Origin: Laguncularia racemosa
Taxonomy: Eukaryota; Streptophyta; Magnoliopsida; Myrtales; Combretaceae
Length of the DNA: 64,000 bases
Direction: 5' to 3'
Assembly: GCA_037954665.1 (NCBI GenBank)
Contig: JBBMOL010000451.1
Location: 186,001-250,000 of the forward strand
The stretch's first letter is position 1; each line of letters begins with the position of its first letter. The notes below the pieces were generated by a model. The model did no database searches, had not been told where the DNA came from, and saw nothing but the letters and a program-made list of their open reading frames with translations. Made by a program: the position numbers and the translations under genes. Shown here in pieces: positions 24,100 to 33,950 of this stretch.

Positions 24100-25300
24100 T
24101 GCAACTAGAAATCAAGGTCACTACTCGATTACTCTCTCTAAATTTCTCCGGTTTAATCAAGTATATTTGCTTGGGCAAGGTACACATAGCAAAACTTGAG
24201 TGCCACTTATAGATGAAATCATGGACCCATTAAATAGGAAACACGAGTTCTTAATTAGTCTTCCTTGATAGTTATTTACTAATTTATTTTCTTAGCCAAA
24301 AACTTTGACTCCATCCTCTTTGTACGTTTCGTATTACTTTCACTTCTGGTTTTAAGTTTTGTGAACAATAATAATCCCAAACCAAATACAAATAAACTAA
24401 AAATTTCCATTAGTTTCACTTTTATTAGTTATTTCTTTCTCTTATTTTTACTATTTATAATATAAACTAATATATGTGTTATTTATACTCTTAACTAATA
24501 ACTATTAGCATTGATCTAGAGGATCCCTTATACCCCTATATATTAATTAACTTCTTTACCACCTACGATAAATTGGAAGCAATATAAATAACAAGTGCCT
24601 AGAATAAAAATAACATGACACCAAGACATTACGTGGAAGACCTAAAACGGATAAATCATGGGACCGCATGGATAAAATATTTCCACTATAAAGGCCACAT
24701 GAATGCCCAAGCATAAGCTCCGACAACGAACAAGGTTTATTGATATTAAGTATTTTGATGAGTGATGTGTATATATCAATGATTTACTATTATGTGATGG
24801 ATATTTTTTGAAAAATTATGTTTTCATATATTAGAGTTTTATTAATACTCATATACTAATAATTAATTTATATGGCTCATTGGTATCGTTGAAGAGGACA
24901 ACAGAGCAATAAAAGCACACAATTTAATACAAACGCAAATAGCAAACTCCGAATTTTTGGAGAGCTTCCTTTCTTGAATATTTTTCCTTCGTTAGAAGAA
25001 ACTCCGAAACATCCTTACGGCCTTTCCTGGTATGAAAACCAACTTTTACTTGGTATTCCCCGTATTTGGGAGTGCTGACCAACCAAGATAGAGATATTAT
25101 AATCAGTAATGTATACATTAGTTTACTAGTTCTTTTGACACCGTTGATGAAATAAAATATAGAAATGAGAATGCTATACTTGGAAAAAACATAGTTGCTA
25201 AAATCTTTAAATTATTACGATGCCTGCAGGTTTATATGCACGTTTCCTCAAGCTTGACAAATTCAAGGGCGAAAAAGACTAAAAGGATAATATATATAAA
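24100..25300. other. Spacer between the divergent GLP copies, left of the Copia insertion
   Basis: Contains the presumed promoter of the GLP pseudogene (about 24100-24260). The rest shows no gene. A 64-codon minus-strand frame at 25118-24924 has no motif I recognise and no ATG-context support. Confidence 0.5.
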
Positions 25301-25305
25301 TGAAT

Positions 25306-25540
25306 TATTGAAAACCAAATATAGGGATACCAAATATAGGATGTTATAAATATGTAAATAAGTTATTTTATGTACAAGATAGATTGTAGGAATGTAATAT
25401 GATTCTGAGGATCTTGTTTAGGAAGGTAGGATTACGTTTTTTATTCATAATCTTGTATATAGTGGTGGGCTTGCAATGAGATTGGCAGAAGAAGATTTCC
25501 CTCTCAACATTGTATCTATTGCTCTCTTAATGTTTTAGCA
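25306..25540 (+). repeat. 5' LTR of Copia element at 25.3 kb
   Basis: 235 bp, starting TATTGAAAACC and ending TTTTAGCA. Compared with the 3' LTR it has no indels and about seven substitutions. The 5' dinucleotide is TA, not the usual TG, in both LTRs. Confidence 0.95.
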
Positions 25541-25552
25541 TGGTATCAGAGC
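25541..25552 (+). other. Primer binding site (initiator methionyl-tRNA type)
   Basis: TGGTATCAGAGC immediately after the 5' LTR with no spacer. Confidence 0.95.
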
Positions 25553-25585
25553 CTAGCTAAAGTTTTTCTTTTCAAAGAGGCAGTC

Positions 25586-26680
25586 ATGGCCGAGGATGAT
25601 AGGAAAGGCAGTGCATATGGTGATGGAATGAACCAAAGAAAAACTATTTCTCCATATGACATCACATCTAATGACAATTCTAGAATTGTGATAGCACAAG
25701 TCCAATTAAAGGGTGACAACTATGATGAATGGGCTTGGTCTATGAGGACAGCCTTGAGAGCAAGAAAGAAGTTTGGTTTTGTTGATGGAATGATCAAGCA
25801 ACCGAATGAGGAGTCTCCAGACCTTGATGATTGGTGGACCACCAACTCATTGTTGGTCTCTTGGATTAGGAATACCATTGAATCCACTCTTCACTCTACC
25901 ATATCGCATGTGGAAGTAGCTCAAGATTTGTGGATAGATATTAGAGAACGTTTTTCAGTAGCAAATGGACCAAGGATACAACAATTGAAGGTAGTACTTG
26001 TCGAATGTAAATAGAAGGGATTGGCCATTGTCGACTACTATGGAAAATTGAAGAAACTATGGGAAGAACTTGCTAACTTCGAGCAAGTGCCGACTTGTAA
26101 GTGTGGAAAGTGCATGTGCGATCTCAAATCGATTCTAGAAAAGAAATGAGAAGAAGAAAGGGTGCACTTGTTTCTCATGGGGTTAGATGAGGAAATATAT
26201 GGTACAGTGAGATCTAACATTCTCGTTCAGGATCCACTGCCAAGTTTAAACAAAGTTTACTCAATCCTAGTGCAAGAAGAAAGAATGAAGACAATTGTTA
26301 GAGGAAAAGAAGAACGAGGTGATGTCATGGCTTTTACAGTTCAAGGTGCGGCTGCTATTCATAGTCGCAGTGAAGGAAAGGACAAAAGCATGATTTGTTC
26401 AAATTGTAAGCGTATCGGGCATGAGTCAGAAAATTGTTTTAAGATCATTGGTTTTCTAGAACGATGGGGTGATCGGCCTCGTGGTGATGAGAGAATAAGT
26501 AATCGTGGTAGAGGACAATAGCAGCAGTAGAAAACTAGAGCAGGAGGAAGTCGAGGACGTGTGGGTTTCTTGCGTGCTAGTGTTGTCCAAACTATAGGAG
26601 GAAGTTCTTTAACAACATCTGCACATGATGGAGAAAAAAAGGGGACTATTGAGCTGAACAACGAGTAGTGGCAAACCTTA
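25586..26680 (+). pseudogene. gag: Copia gag
   Basis: ATG at 25586 opens MAEDDRKGSAYGDGMNQRK, followed by the Copia gag core (VQLKGDNYDEWAWSMRTAL, then LWIDIRERFSVANGPRIQQL). A TAG at about 26012 ends the first frame after 142 codons. The same reading continues past another stop near 26147 to the zinc knuckle CSNCKRIGHESENC (about 26398-26440). Three further TAGs lie at about 26519, 26528 and 26667. All five look like CAG-to-TAG or CGA-to-TGA changes. The gag of a live relative would run straight into protease. Confidence 0.9.
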
Positions 26681-29600
26681 TTGGAGATGTTGAACAACCA
26701 AAAACCATCGGTGAATGAGAAGATGACTGGTAAGCATGTCAACATTCCTTGGATCATTGACACAGGAGCATCCAATCATATGACAGGTAGCTTGAAAACT
26801 TTGTCTAACACGCGGGAAATTTCCAGATGTCCTATTAGACTACCAGATGGAAGCAATACTGTAGCAATTAGAGAAGGATCAGTCCAACTTAATGAGAATA
26901 TTTCTCTTAAAAATGTCCTTTGTGCCCGGTCTAAATTGCAATTTAATTTCTGTGTCGCAATTGATTGATTCTTCATATTGCATTGTTCTATTCATTGATA
27001 ACTTGTGTGCTATTCAAGACCGTACGTCGAAGATGCTGATTGGTGCGGGTGAACGTAGAGATGGACTCTATTATTTCTGGAACATACTGCGCATAAAGGC
27101 TATGAAGGTAGATGGTGTGAACTCTTTTGACCTTTGGCACAAGAGATTAGGTCATCCCTCTCTGAAAGTGACCAAGTTGATTTCAATAGTCGATTTTAGA
27201 AATAGAAGTGATATTTTGAATAAAAGCTGTGATGTATGTTAACGCGCAAAGCAAACAAGAAATAATTTTTCTCTCAGTGATCATAGAGCTTCTGATATTT
27301 TTGAATTGATTCATTGTGATTTATGGGGACCATATAGAACTCCCTCTTCATGTGGTGCCTCATATTTCTTAACTATAGTCGATGATTATTCTCGTGGTGT
27401 ATGGATTTTTCTGCTAGTAGATAAGAAAGAAGTGTCTCAAACTTTGAAGAATTTTTTCTCTATGGTTGACAGACAATTCAACAAACAAGTTAAAATTGTG
27501 AAAAGTGATAATGGAACAGAGTTCACTTGCTTGAAAAACTACTACCTCGAAGATGGCATTATCTTCCAAACCTCCTGTGCTGGAATGCCACAGCAAAATG
27601 GTAGAGTAGAACGGAAACATTGCCATATCTTAAATGTAGCTCGTGCTTTGCGTTTTCAAGGACACCTTCCAATTGATTTCTGGGGAGAATGTGTTTTGAT
27701 GGCAGGGTAATTGATTAATCGCACCCCATCCTCAATTCTAAATGGAAAAACTCCTTATGGACTTTTATATAATCAAGTACCCGCATATGAGCACTTGAGA
27801 GTGTTTGGATCATTATGCTATGCACATACTCAAGGGAAGAAGATGGATAAGTTTGCGAGTAGAAGTCGACGATGCATCTTGGTAGGATATCCTTATGGGA
27901 AGAAGGGATGGAAGTTGTATGATTTAGAGACTAGAAAGTACATTATTTCACGCGATGTTGATTTTTATGAGAATGAGTTTCCTTTTGCCTTTGCTGTGTT
28001 AAGATCACATAGTGATGTTGACAAACCAGTTCACATGAATGATGCATTTGGCGATGATGAAGAGGCTGCAGTCAGGGGGGGCATAACAGAACACGTATCT
28101 CCTATACACGTTCGTGAGCATGTGCAAACATCGTAAGAAGATAGAGATGATACAGTAACTCAAACAGTTTCAGCAGATGATAAAGGACAAGAGCAAATGC
28201 AGTTGGGGCGTGGACATTGTCAGAAGCAATTGCTAGTTCATTTGCGCGATTATGTTACACATACAATCCAGAAATTGAGTCCATCTCGTCCGTCACCCAA
28301 ACCGCTGCATTTTTTAGGTACACCTTATCCTATCGCACATTATGTGAGCTGTGAAAATTTTTCTAAGCGACATAGAGAATTTCTTGCAGCTATTACTGCA
28401 GACCGTGAACCAGTGACTTTCTCTGAGGCTATGAAAGATGAGCGATGGAGACATGCTATGCAACATGAAATTCAAGCTTTGGAGTATATGGAACATGGGT
28501 GATTGACAACTTGCCTCCGGATAAGAAAGCTCTAGGATGTAAATGGGTTTACAAGATCACATACAACTCTAATGGCACTATCGAACGCTACAAAGCACGA
28601 CTAGTGATCTTTGGAAATCATCAAATTGAAGGGAGTGACTACACTGACACTTTTGCTCTGATAGCCAAGATGGTGATAGTCCGCATATTTTTAGCTATTG
28701 CATCTGCAAAGAACTGGGAATTACATCAGATGGATGTTCATAACACATTCCTACATGGCGAGCTTCAAGAGGAGGTGTACATGAAATAGGCTCCTGGATT
28801 TCAGGTTACAAGTCCTGGGAAAGTTTGTCGACTTCGCAAATCGCTTTATGGGCTGAAACAAGCTCCTCGCTGGTAGTTCGCCAAGTTATCGACTACATTG
28901 ATTGCCTATGGCTTTAAGCAATCATACTCTGATTATTCTCTCTGTAGTCTGCACCGAGATGATACTAGCATCCATCTTCTTGTCTATGTCGATGACTTGA
29001 TTATTTCTAGTAACAATCATGCAGCTATTCAAAGGTTCAAAACTTATCTTAGTGAATGTTTTCACATGAAGGATTTAGGAACTTTGAAGTATTTTTTAGG
29101 TGTTGAGGTTGCACACAGCTCTGAAGGCATCTTCCTATGCCAGCGTAAATATGCCTTAGACATCATTTCGGAGGTTGGATTATTAGGAGCCAAACCTACT
29201 AGTATTCCTTTGGAGCAACATCATCGATTAGCATTGGCTACTGGACGCCTGCTTGATGATCCAGCACGTTACCGTCGATTAGTAGGTCGTCTCATTTATC
29301 TTTGCTTTACATGACCAGAATTGTCTTACAACATTCACGTTCTATCTCAATTCATGCACCAACCAAGAGATGACCATTCAGAAGCTGCTCTGTGTGTCGT
29401 GCGTTATTTGAAAGGGCATCTGGGACGAGGCATTTTGTTAAATAGGCAGAGTAATTTGCATTTGTCTGGCTGGTGCGACTCGGACTAGGCAGGATGTCCT
29501 TTGACTCGACGGTCTCTCACAGGCTGGTGTGTTCACTTAGGCAACTCTCCCATATCTTAGAAGACTAAGAAACAACAAACTGTTTCTCGATCATCTGCCG

Positions 29601-29941
29601 AAGCAGAATATAGTTCTATGGCAATGACAACGTGTGAACTAAAATGGTTGAAGGGACTTCTATCTGATCTTGGTGTGGCTCATCCTTCTCCAATGCACCT
29701 TCATTGTGATAGTCAAGCTGCATTACATATAGCTCAGAACCCAGTTTTTCATGAACACACGAAACACATTGAAGTCGATTGTCATCTTGTTCGTGATGAA
29801 ATCATTAATGGCAGCATCCAACCTTGCTATGTTTCCACTCATGATCAACTAGCTGATATCTTTACAAAAGCATTGGGCAAAGTGCCACATGATCGCCTCC
29901 TATGCAAGTTGGGTATTCAGAATCTTCATGCACCAACTTGA
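26681..29941 (+). pseudogene. pol: Copia pol: protease, integrase, RT, RNase H
   Basis: Protease WIIDTGASNHMTG (26750-26790) is intact. A frameshift near 26910 separates it from the integrase: LWHKRLGHPS zinc-binding region near 27140, CDVC followed by TAA at about 27241, core HCDLWGP, SDNGTEF and PQQNGRVERKH (27310-27620). RT runs from about 28500 (GCKWVYKITYNSNGTIERYK), then WELHQMDVHNTFLHGEL, YGLKQAPR and LLVYVDDLIIS (28980-29010). RNase H ends with SAEAEY, HCDSQAALHIAQNPVFHEHT and LADIFTKAL (29590-29880). Stops at about 27709, 28134, 28787, 28876, 29312, 29486 and 29559, and a frameshift near 28485, break it. Most stops are one transition away from CAG, CAA, CGA or TGG. Confidence 0.93.
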
Positions 29942-29948
29942 GGGGGGG

Positions 29949-30183
29949 TATTGGAAACCAAATATAGGGATACCAAATATAGGATGTTATAAATATGTAA
30001 ATAAGTTATTTGATGTATAAGATAGATTGTAGGAATGTAATATGATTCTGAGGATCTTGTTTAGGAAGGTAGGATTACGTTTTTTATTCATAATCTTGTA
30101 TATAGTGGTGGGCTTGCAATGAGAATGGCAGAAGAAGATTTTTCTCTCAACATTGTATCTATTGCTCTCTTATTGTTTTAGCA
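29949..30183 (+). repeat. 3' LTR of Copia element at 25.3 kb
   Basis: 235 bp, starting TATTGGAAACC right after the purine tract GAGGGGGGG and ending TTTTAGCA before the TGAAT duplication. Its right edge is 177 bp upstream of the TATA box of the intact GLP gene. Confidence 0.95.
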
Positions 30184-30359
30184 TGAATGAATACAACGTA
30201 AAGCTTGCGCGTACTCTGGAAAGATGAGGAGGCATATCCATGTTGGGGTAGTTTTTGCATGATTCATCCCGATTATTCAACTAATAAACCATACAAGACT
30301 TGGCTGTCTTCTTGTGTCATCAAGTAACGAGCTATCAGCTTAGTATATACGATTGCCCC

Positions 30360-30367
30360 TATAAATA
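30360..30367 (+). promoter_or_regulatory. TATA box of the germin-like protein gene
   Basis: TATAAATA lies 93 bases before the ATG. The same box with similar spacing occurs in the GLP remnant (7098-7105). Confidence 0.8.
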
Positions 30368-30460
30368 GTTAGTGGAACCTTGCATCACCTCACAATTAGC
30401 AAAAGCACTTGAAGTTTAAGAGACAGATATCAGTATTAGTAGATCAATATTCCGGGCAAA

Positions 30461-31241
30461 ATGAAATCCATTCTCGTCCTCACACTCTTGGCATTGGCAA
30501 CCACCACTTCCTTAGCATATGATCCCAGTCCCCTTCAAGACATTTGTGTTGCGATCAAGAATCCTGTAGATGGAGGTATAAACTCTAAATCTTTGGAACT
30601 ATTTACGAATTAACCAACTTTGGTTTTAACTCTATGTTTTGGTAGCAAATATTAAATCTTGACCATATTTTTCGTTTGGGACAGTGTTTGTAAATGGGAA
30701 GTTCTGCAAAGATCCCAATAAAGTAAGAGCCAAAGATTTTCTCTTCCAAGGGCTAAACACTCCTAGAAACACAAACATCCCACTTGGATCAAACGTTACC
30801 GCTGTCACAATCGAGAATTTGCCAGGTCTCAATACACTCGGTATCTCCTTGGCCCATCTTGACTTTGCACCTTATGGCCTTAACCCACCCCACATTCATC
30901 CCCGTGGAACTGAGATTCTAGTGGTCATCGAGGGCCAATTGTATGTTGGGTTTGTCTTGTCCAACCAACTAGAAAACAAGCTCATTACCAAAGTCCTGAA
31001 CCCTGGAGACGTTTTCGTGTTTCCAATTGGTACAATCCACTTTCAACTCAATGTGGGAAAAACCAAAGCGGTAGCTTTTGCTGGTTTGAGCAGTCAATTC
31101 CCCAGAACAACTACAATTGCTAATGCAGTCTTCGGATTGAAGCCAGCCATTTGGGATGATGTCCTAGCCAAAGCATTCCAAGTTGATAAGAAAGTTGTTG
31201 ACAATCTCCAACCACAGTTTTGGTATGACAATAACAATTGA
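30461..31241 (+). CDS. Germin-like protein (cupin), two exons, intact
   Basis: Exon 1 is 30461-30575, a 109-bp GT-AG intron is 30576-30684, and exon 2 is 30685-31241; joined they code for 223 residues, the usual GLP size. The first 19 or so residues (MKSILVLTLLALATTTSLA) form a secretion signal, so the product should go to the apoplast. Two cysteines (in DICVAI and GKFCKD) are placed for the conserved N-terminal disulfide. The cupin motifs are GLNPPHIHPRGTEI (two His and the Glu metal ligands) and GDVFVFPIGTIHFQLNVG (third His), so the manganese-binding set is complete. One potential N-glycosylation site is NVT. Many GLPs form hexamers with superoxide dismutase or, for true germins, oxalate oxidase activity; which applies here cannot be told from sequence. 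The pattern fits GLP subfamily 1. Its promoter is crowded by a Copia LTR ending at 30183. Confidence 0.96.
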
Positions 31242-31780
31242 TTGTACTAGGCCAATGCGATCGCATGGTCACATTTCTATTCGTGCAATTTTTTCTTAAA
31301 TATTTTATTGTTGAAATCATTGTAATAACGTTGTAGTGGGGATACTATATTGACCATATTCATTTATTTTCGCATTGAAGAGTTTGGTAAACAAACAATA
31401 ATTAGATATTTATCCACTATACTTTTTCCTTAAATCCATGTGTATTCTCTCTCTCCTCATTTCATTTTTTTTTTCTTTTGATCTGCTCCTTTCTTTCTTT
31501 TCTCTTCTTCTTTTCCTCTCCTTCTTGGTTATGAAAACTCAAACTCTCCCAAAACTTCAAAAATCCATAATTTTCACATACCAACTCTAAATCAAAAATC
31601 GTAAGCACCATTATCATCCTTGGAAGGAATACTCTACATCAAGAACCCACTTGCTAAGTAAATTTTAAACTCTAAATTTGAGATTAAATCCAGAAAAATA
31701 AAAAAAATTATAGATTTGATTTTTTATTTTATGTTTTAATGAGTTTAATTACTAAATTTAGCTTTAACTTTGTTATTCTT
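31242..31780. other. 3' flank of the GLP gene
   Basis: Includes the GLP 3' untranslated region; no clear AATAAA is seen in the first 100 bases. A long pyrimidine-rich tract lies at 31450-31530. No gene recognised. Confidence 0.5.
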
Positions 31781-32662
31781 TCGTCACTAGGTAAAAGACT
31801 TGAATTTATGAAACTTCTTGAGGGTTATTTAAGTTTTAAAGCTAGAAAATCGAGGTGAGTGGAAAACACTGTGATATACTATAATATGTATATATTGATT
31901 GCAGTATAGTTGTATATGTGTATAATTTGTTATGTTTAGCTGCTATAGTATTATGATATTTTTTTTCCCTTTTTTCTTTCTCTTCTATTCAATCTATTTT
32001 TTCTTTCTTTCCTTCTTTTCTTTTCTTGTGTTTGCTTTCTTCTGATGATACTTTTAATATTTCTTTTCTTTTCTTTTTGCTTGTCTTTTCATTTTCTTTT
32101 TCTTTCTTCCTCTTCCAACAAATATAAAGTATGATATATATGAACCTAAAAATAGTTCATAGAAAAGAAGTTTAAGTTTAATATAAAGTATATATATATA
32201 ACCAAAATATAAATGTATGTATGTGTATATATATATATTCATATACGTATATATTTATGATTATAAATTTTATTATTTCTATATGGTTGATCACTATAAA
32301 AAAAATGAAATAATATTGAAATTAGGAGACAAGCTCACCTATTTTTTTATTTATTTATTTTCTTGTCTTCTTTTCTTAGCCAAAACCTTCTTTGTGAAGT
32401 TTATTTGTATATATATATTTATTCTTAAACCCATAAGCTTATGTATAAAATACAAATAAAGTATATATAGGGATTTTGGATTAATATACAAGTATAATTT
32501 AATAGAATGTATTGGATTACTTATCAATTTCATTTCGTATAGTGTAAATTAAAATAATAATAATAATAGAGGAGTTGTTAGATTAAGACAACGAAGTTAT
32601 GAGTGGAAGTGTGAATGATGACAATGTGATGTATATTGTTGGTCTCATGTATATATATAGAT
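31780..32662 (+). repeat. LTR fragment B, first segment
   Basis: Shares with fragment A a block around GAGTGGAAAACACTGTGATATACTA (31857-31881; A at 19370) followed by GT/AT-rich sequence. It is interrupted at 32663 by a Copia insertion and resumes at 37301. The left border is uncertain. Pyrimidine-rich tracts (31960-32110) and AT microsatellites (32190-32245) occur inside. Confidence 0.5.
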
Positions 32663-32667
32663 ATATA

Positions 32668-32913
32668 TATTAACATCAACATCAGATTCTTAGATAGTTG
32701 TTAGTTAATCTTTATCTATTTTAGTTGGTTTGTTAGAATCTTTAGTAGATTGCAAAAGAGATAATGACAAAATAGATTTGCTACCTAAAAAGGTGGAGAA
32801 CAAATAATGTTTGATTTGATTTTGTTTAAGCCTATAAATAGGGTGTTCTTTTGATCAATAAAGTGTGGAGATTTTGTGATCCTTTGCTGCATCTTTTCTT
32901 ATATTGTTCTACA
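32668..32913 (+). repeat. 5' LTR of Copia element at 32.7 kb
   Basis: 246 bp, starting TATTAACATCAAC and ending GTTCTACA. A TATA-like CCTATAAATAGG lies at 32830-32841. Confidence 0.93.
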
Positions 32914-32916
32914 ATC

Positions 32917-32929
32917 TGGTGTCGGAACC
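32917..32929 (+). other. Primer binding site, not the initiator-Met type
   Basis: TGGTGTCGGAACC begins 3 bases after the 5' LTR. The first three bases are the TGG expected opposite a tRNA CCA end, but the rest differs from TGGTATCAGAGC used by the Copia element at 25.3 kb. I cannot name the tRNA. Confidence 0.65.
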
Positions 32930-32988
32930 AAGTTGAGTCCTCGTTGAGAGTTTAGTTGTGTTTGTGTCAAATTTGCCCTGTCGATACC

Positions 32989-33950
32989 ATGACGAACCTA
33001 CAAGCTATCGGTGGAATGAAGAGACTCAACAACAACAACTACAACGCTTGGTCAACCTGCATGATGTCGTATATGCAAGGGCAAGATCTATGGGAATTTG
33101 TCAATGGCAGCGAGGTGACTCCACCGGAAGCTGAAGATGGAAACGGAATGCTGCGAAAGTGGAAGATCAAAGCAGGCAAAGCAATGTTTGTTTTGAAGAT
33201 GACAGTTGAAGAGGATGTGCTAGAACACATTCAAGATGCCAAAACTCCAAAGCAAGCGTGGGATACATTTGCCAACCTGTTCTCAAAGAAGAATGACATA
33301 AGGCTTCAACTGTTAGAGAGTGAATTACTCTCAATTGCACAGCGTGACATGACGATCGCACAATATTTTCGTAAGGTGAAGTTGCTATGTCGAGATATCT
33401 CAGAATTAGATCCACAAGCCCCAATTGGAGAGACTAGGATGAAGAAAATTATCATCCATGGTCTGAGGCCTAAATATAAAGGCTTTGTTGCTGTTGTACA
33501 AGGATGGCAATCTCAACCATCACTTGTAGAATTCAAAAATTTGCTAGCTGGTCAAGAAGCCTTAGCCAAGTAAATGGGAGGAGTTTCACTAAAGAGTCAA
33601 GAGAAAGCACTCTTTGCCAACCAAGGCAGATGGAACTCGAAGCAGCATAGGTTTGGTGGATATAAAAGGAATGACGATGAGACAAGAGGTCAACTAAGTG
33701 AAAGAAGTGCTCGTGGAAGGGAAGGACCAAGGAGTCAATTTCGTAAGAGGTTTGAAGGACAGTGCTTCAATTGTAAGAAAAAGGGACATATGTCAAAGGG
33801 TTGCAGGTTGAGGAAAAAGTATGTGGAAAGTAATGTTGCTACCTCTAATGTCGAGGAGGAGTGGGATGCTGAAGCACTCTTTGCTGCAGAAGAAGAGGAC
33901 TCAGCTCTTGTAGTAACAACATCCAACCAAATTAATTACGAAAACGATTG
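32989..33950 (+). pseudogene. gag: Copia gag, one internal stop
   Basis: ATG at 32989 (MTNLQAIGGMKRLNNNNYN). The Copia gag core includes TPKQAWDTFANLFSKKNDIR and LLCRDISELDP. TAA at 33571-33573 interrupts after codon 194; the same frame continues at once to the zinc knuckle CFNCKKKGHMSKGC (33762-33803). The stop equals a CAA-to-TAA change. Confidence 0.93.

Larger units (their letters stand above)
25301..30188 (+). mobile_element. Complete Ty1/Copia element, inactivated
   Basis: The element is 25306-30183 (4878 bp), flanked by a TGAAT duplication (25301-25305 and 30184-30188). Both LTRs are 235 bp, with about seven substitutions between them by eye, so it is fairly recent. A primer binding site follows the 5' LTR, and a purine tract (29940-29948) precedes the 3' LTR. 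The internal order gag, protease, integrase, RT, RNase H is that of Copia. More than a dozen premature stops and at least two frameshifts inactivate it. It sits between the two divergent GLP copies. Confidence 0.96.

Noticed and set aside
24924..25118. 64-codon minus-strand frame (KYGEYQVKVGFHTRKGRKD)
   Set aside because: Ordinary-looking composition but no recognised family, no supporting exon nearby; kept only as spacer.
32054..32533. Several frames rich in Y, I, K, F on both strands
   Set aside because: Products of TA/TG microsatellite and poly-pyrimidine sequence.
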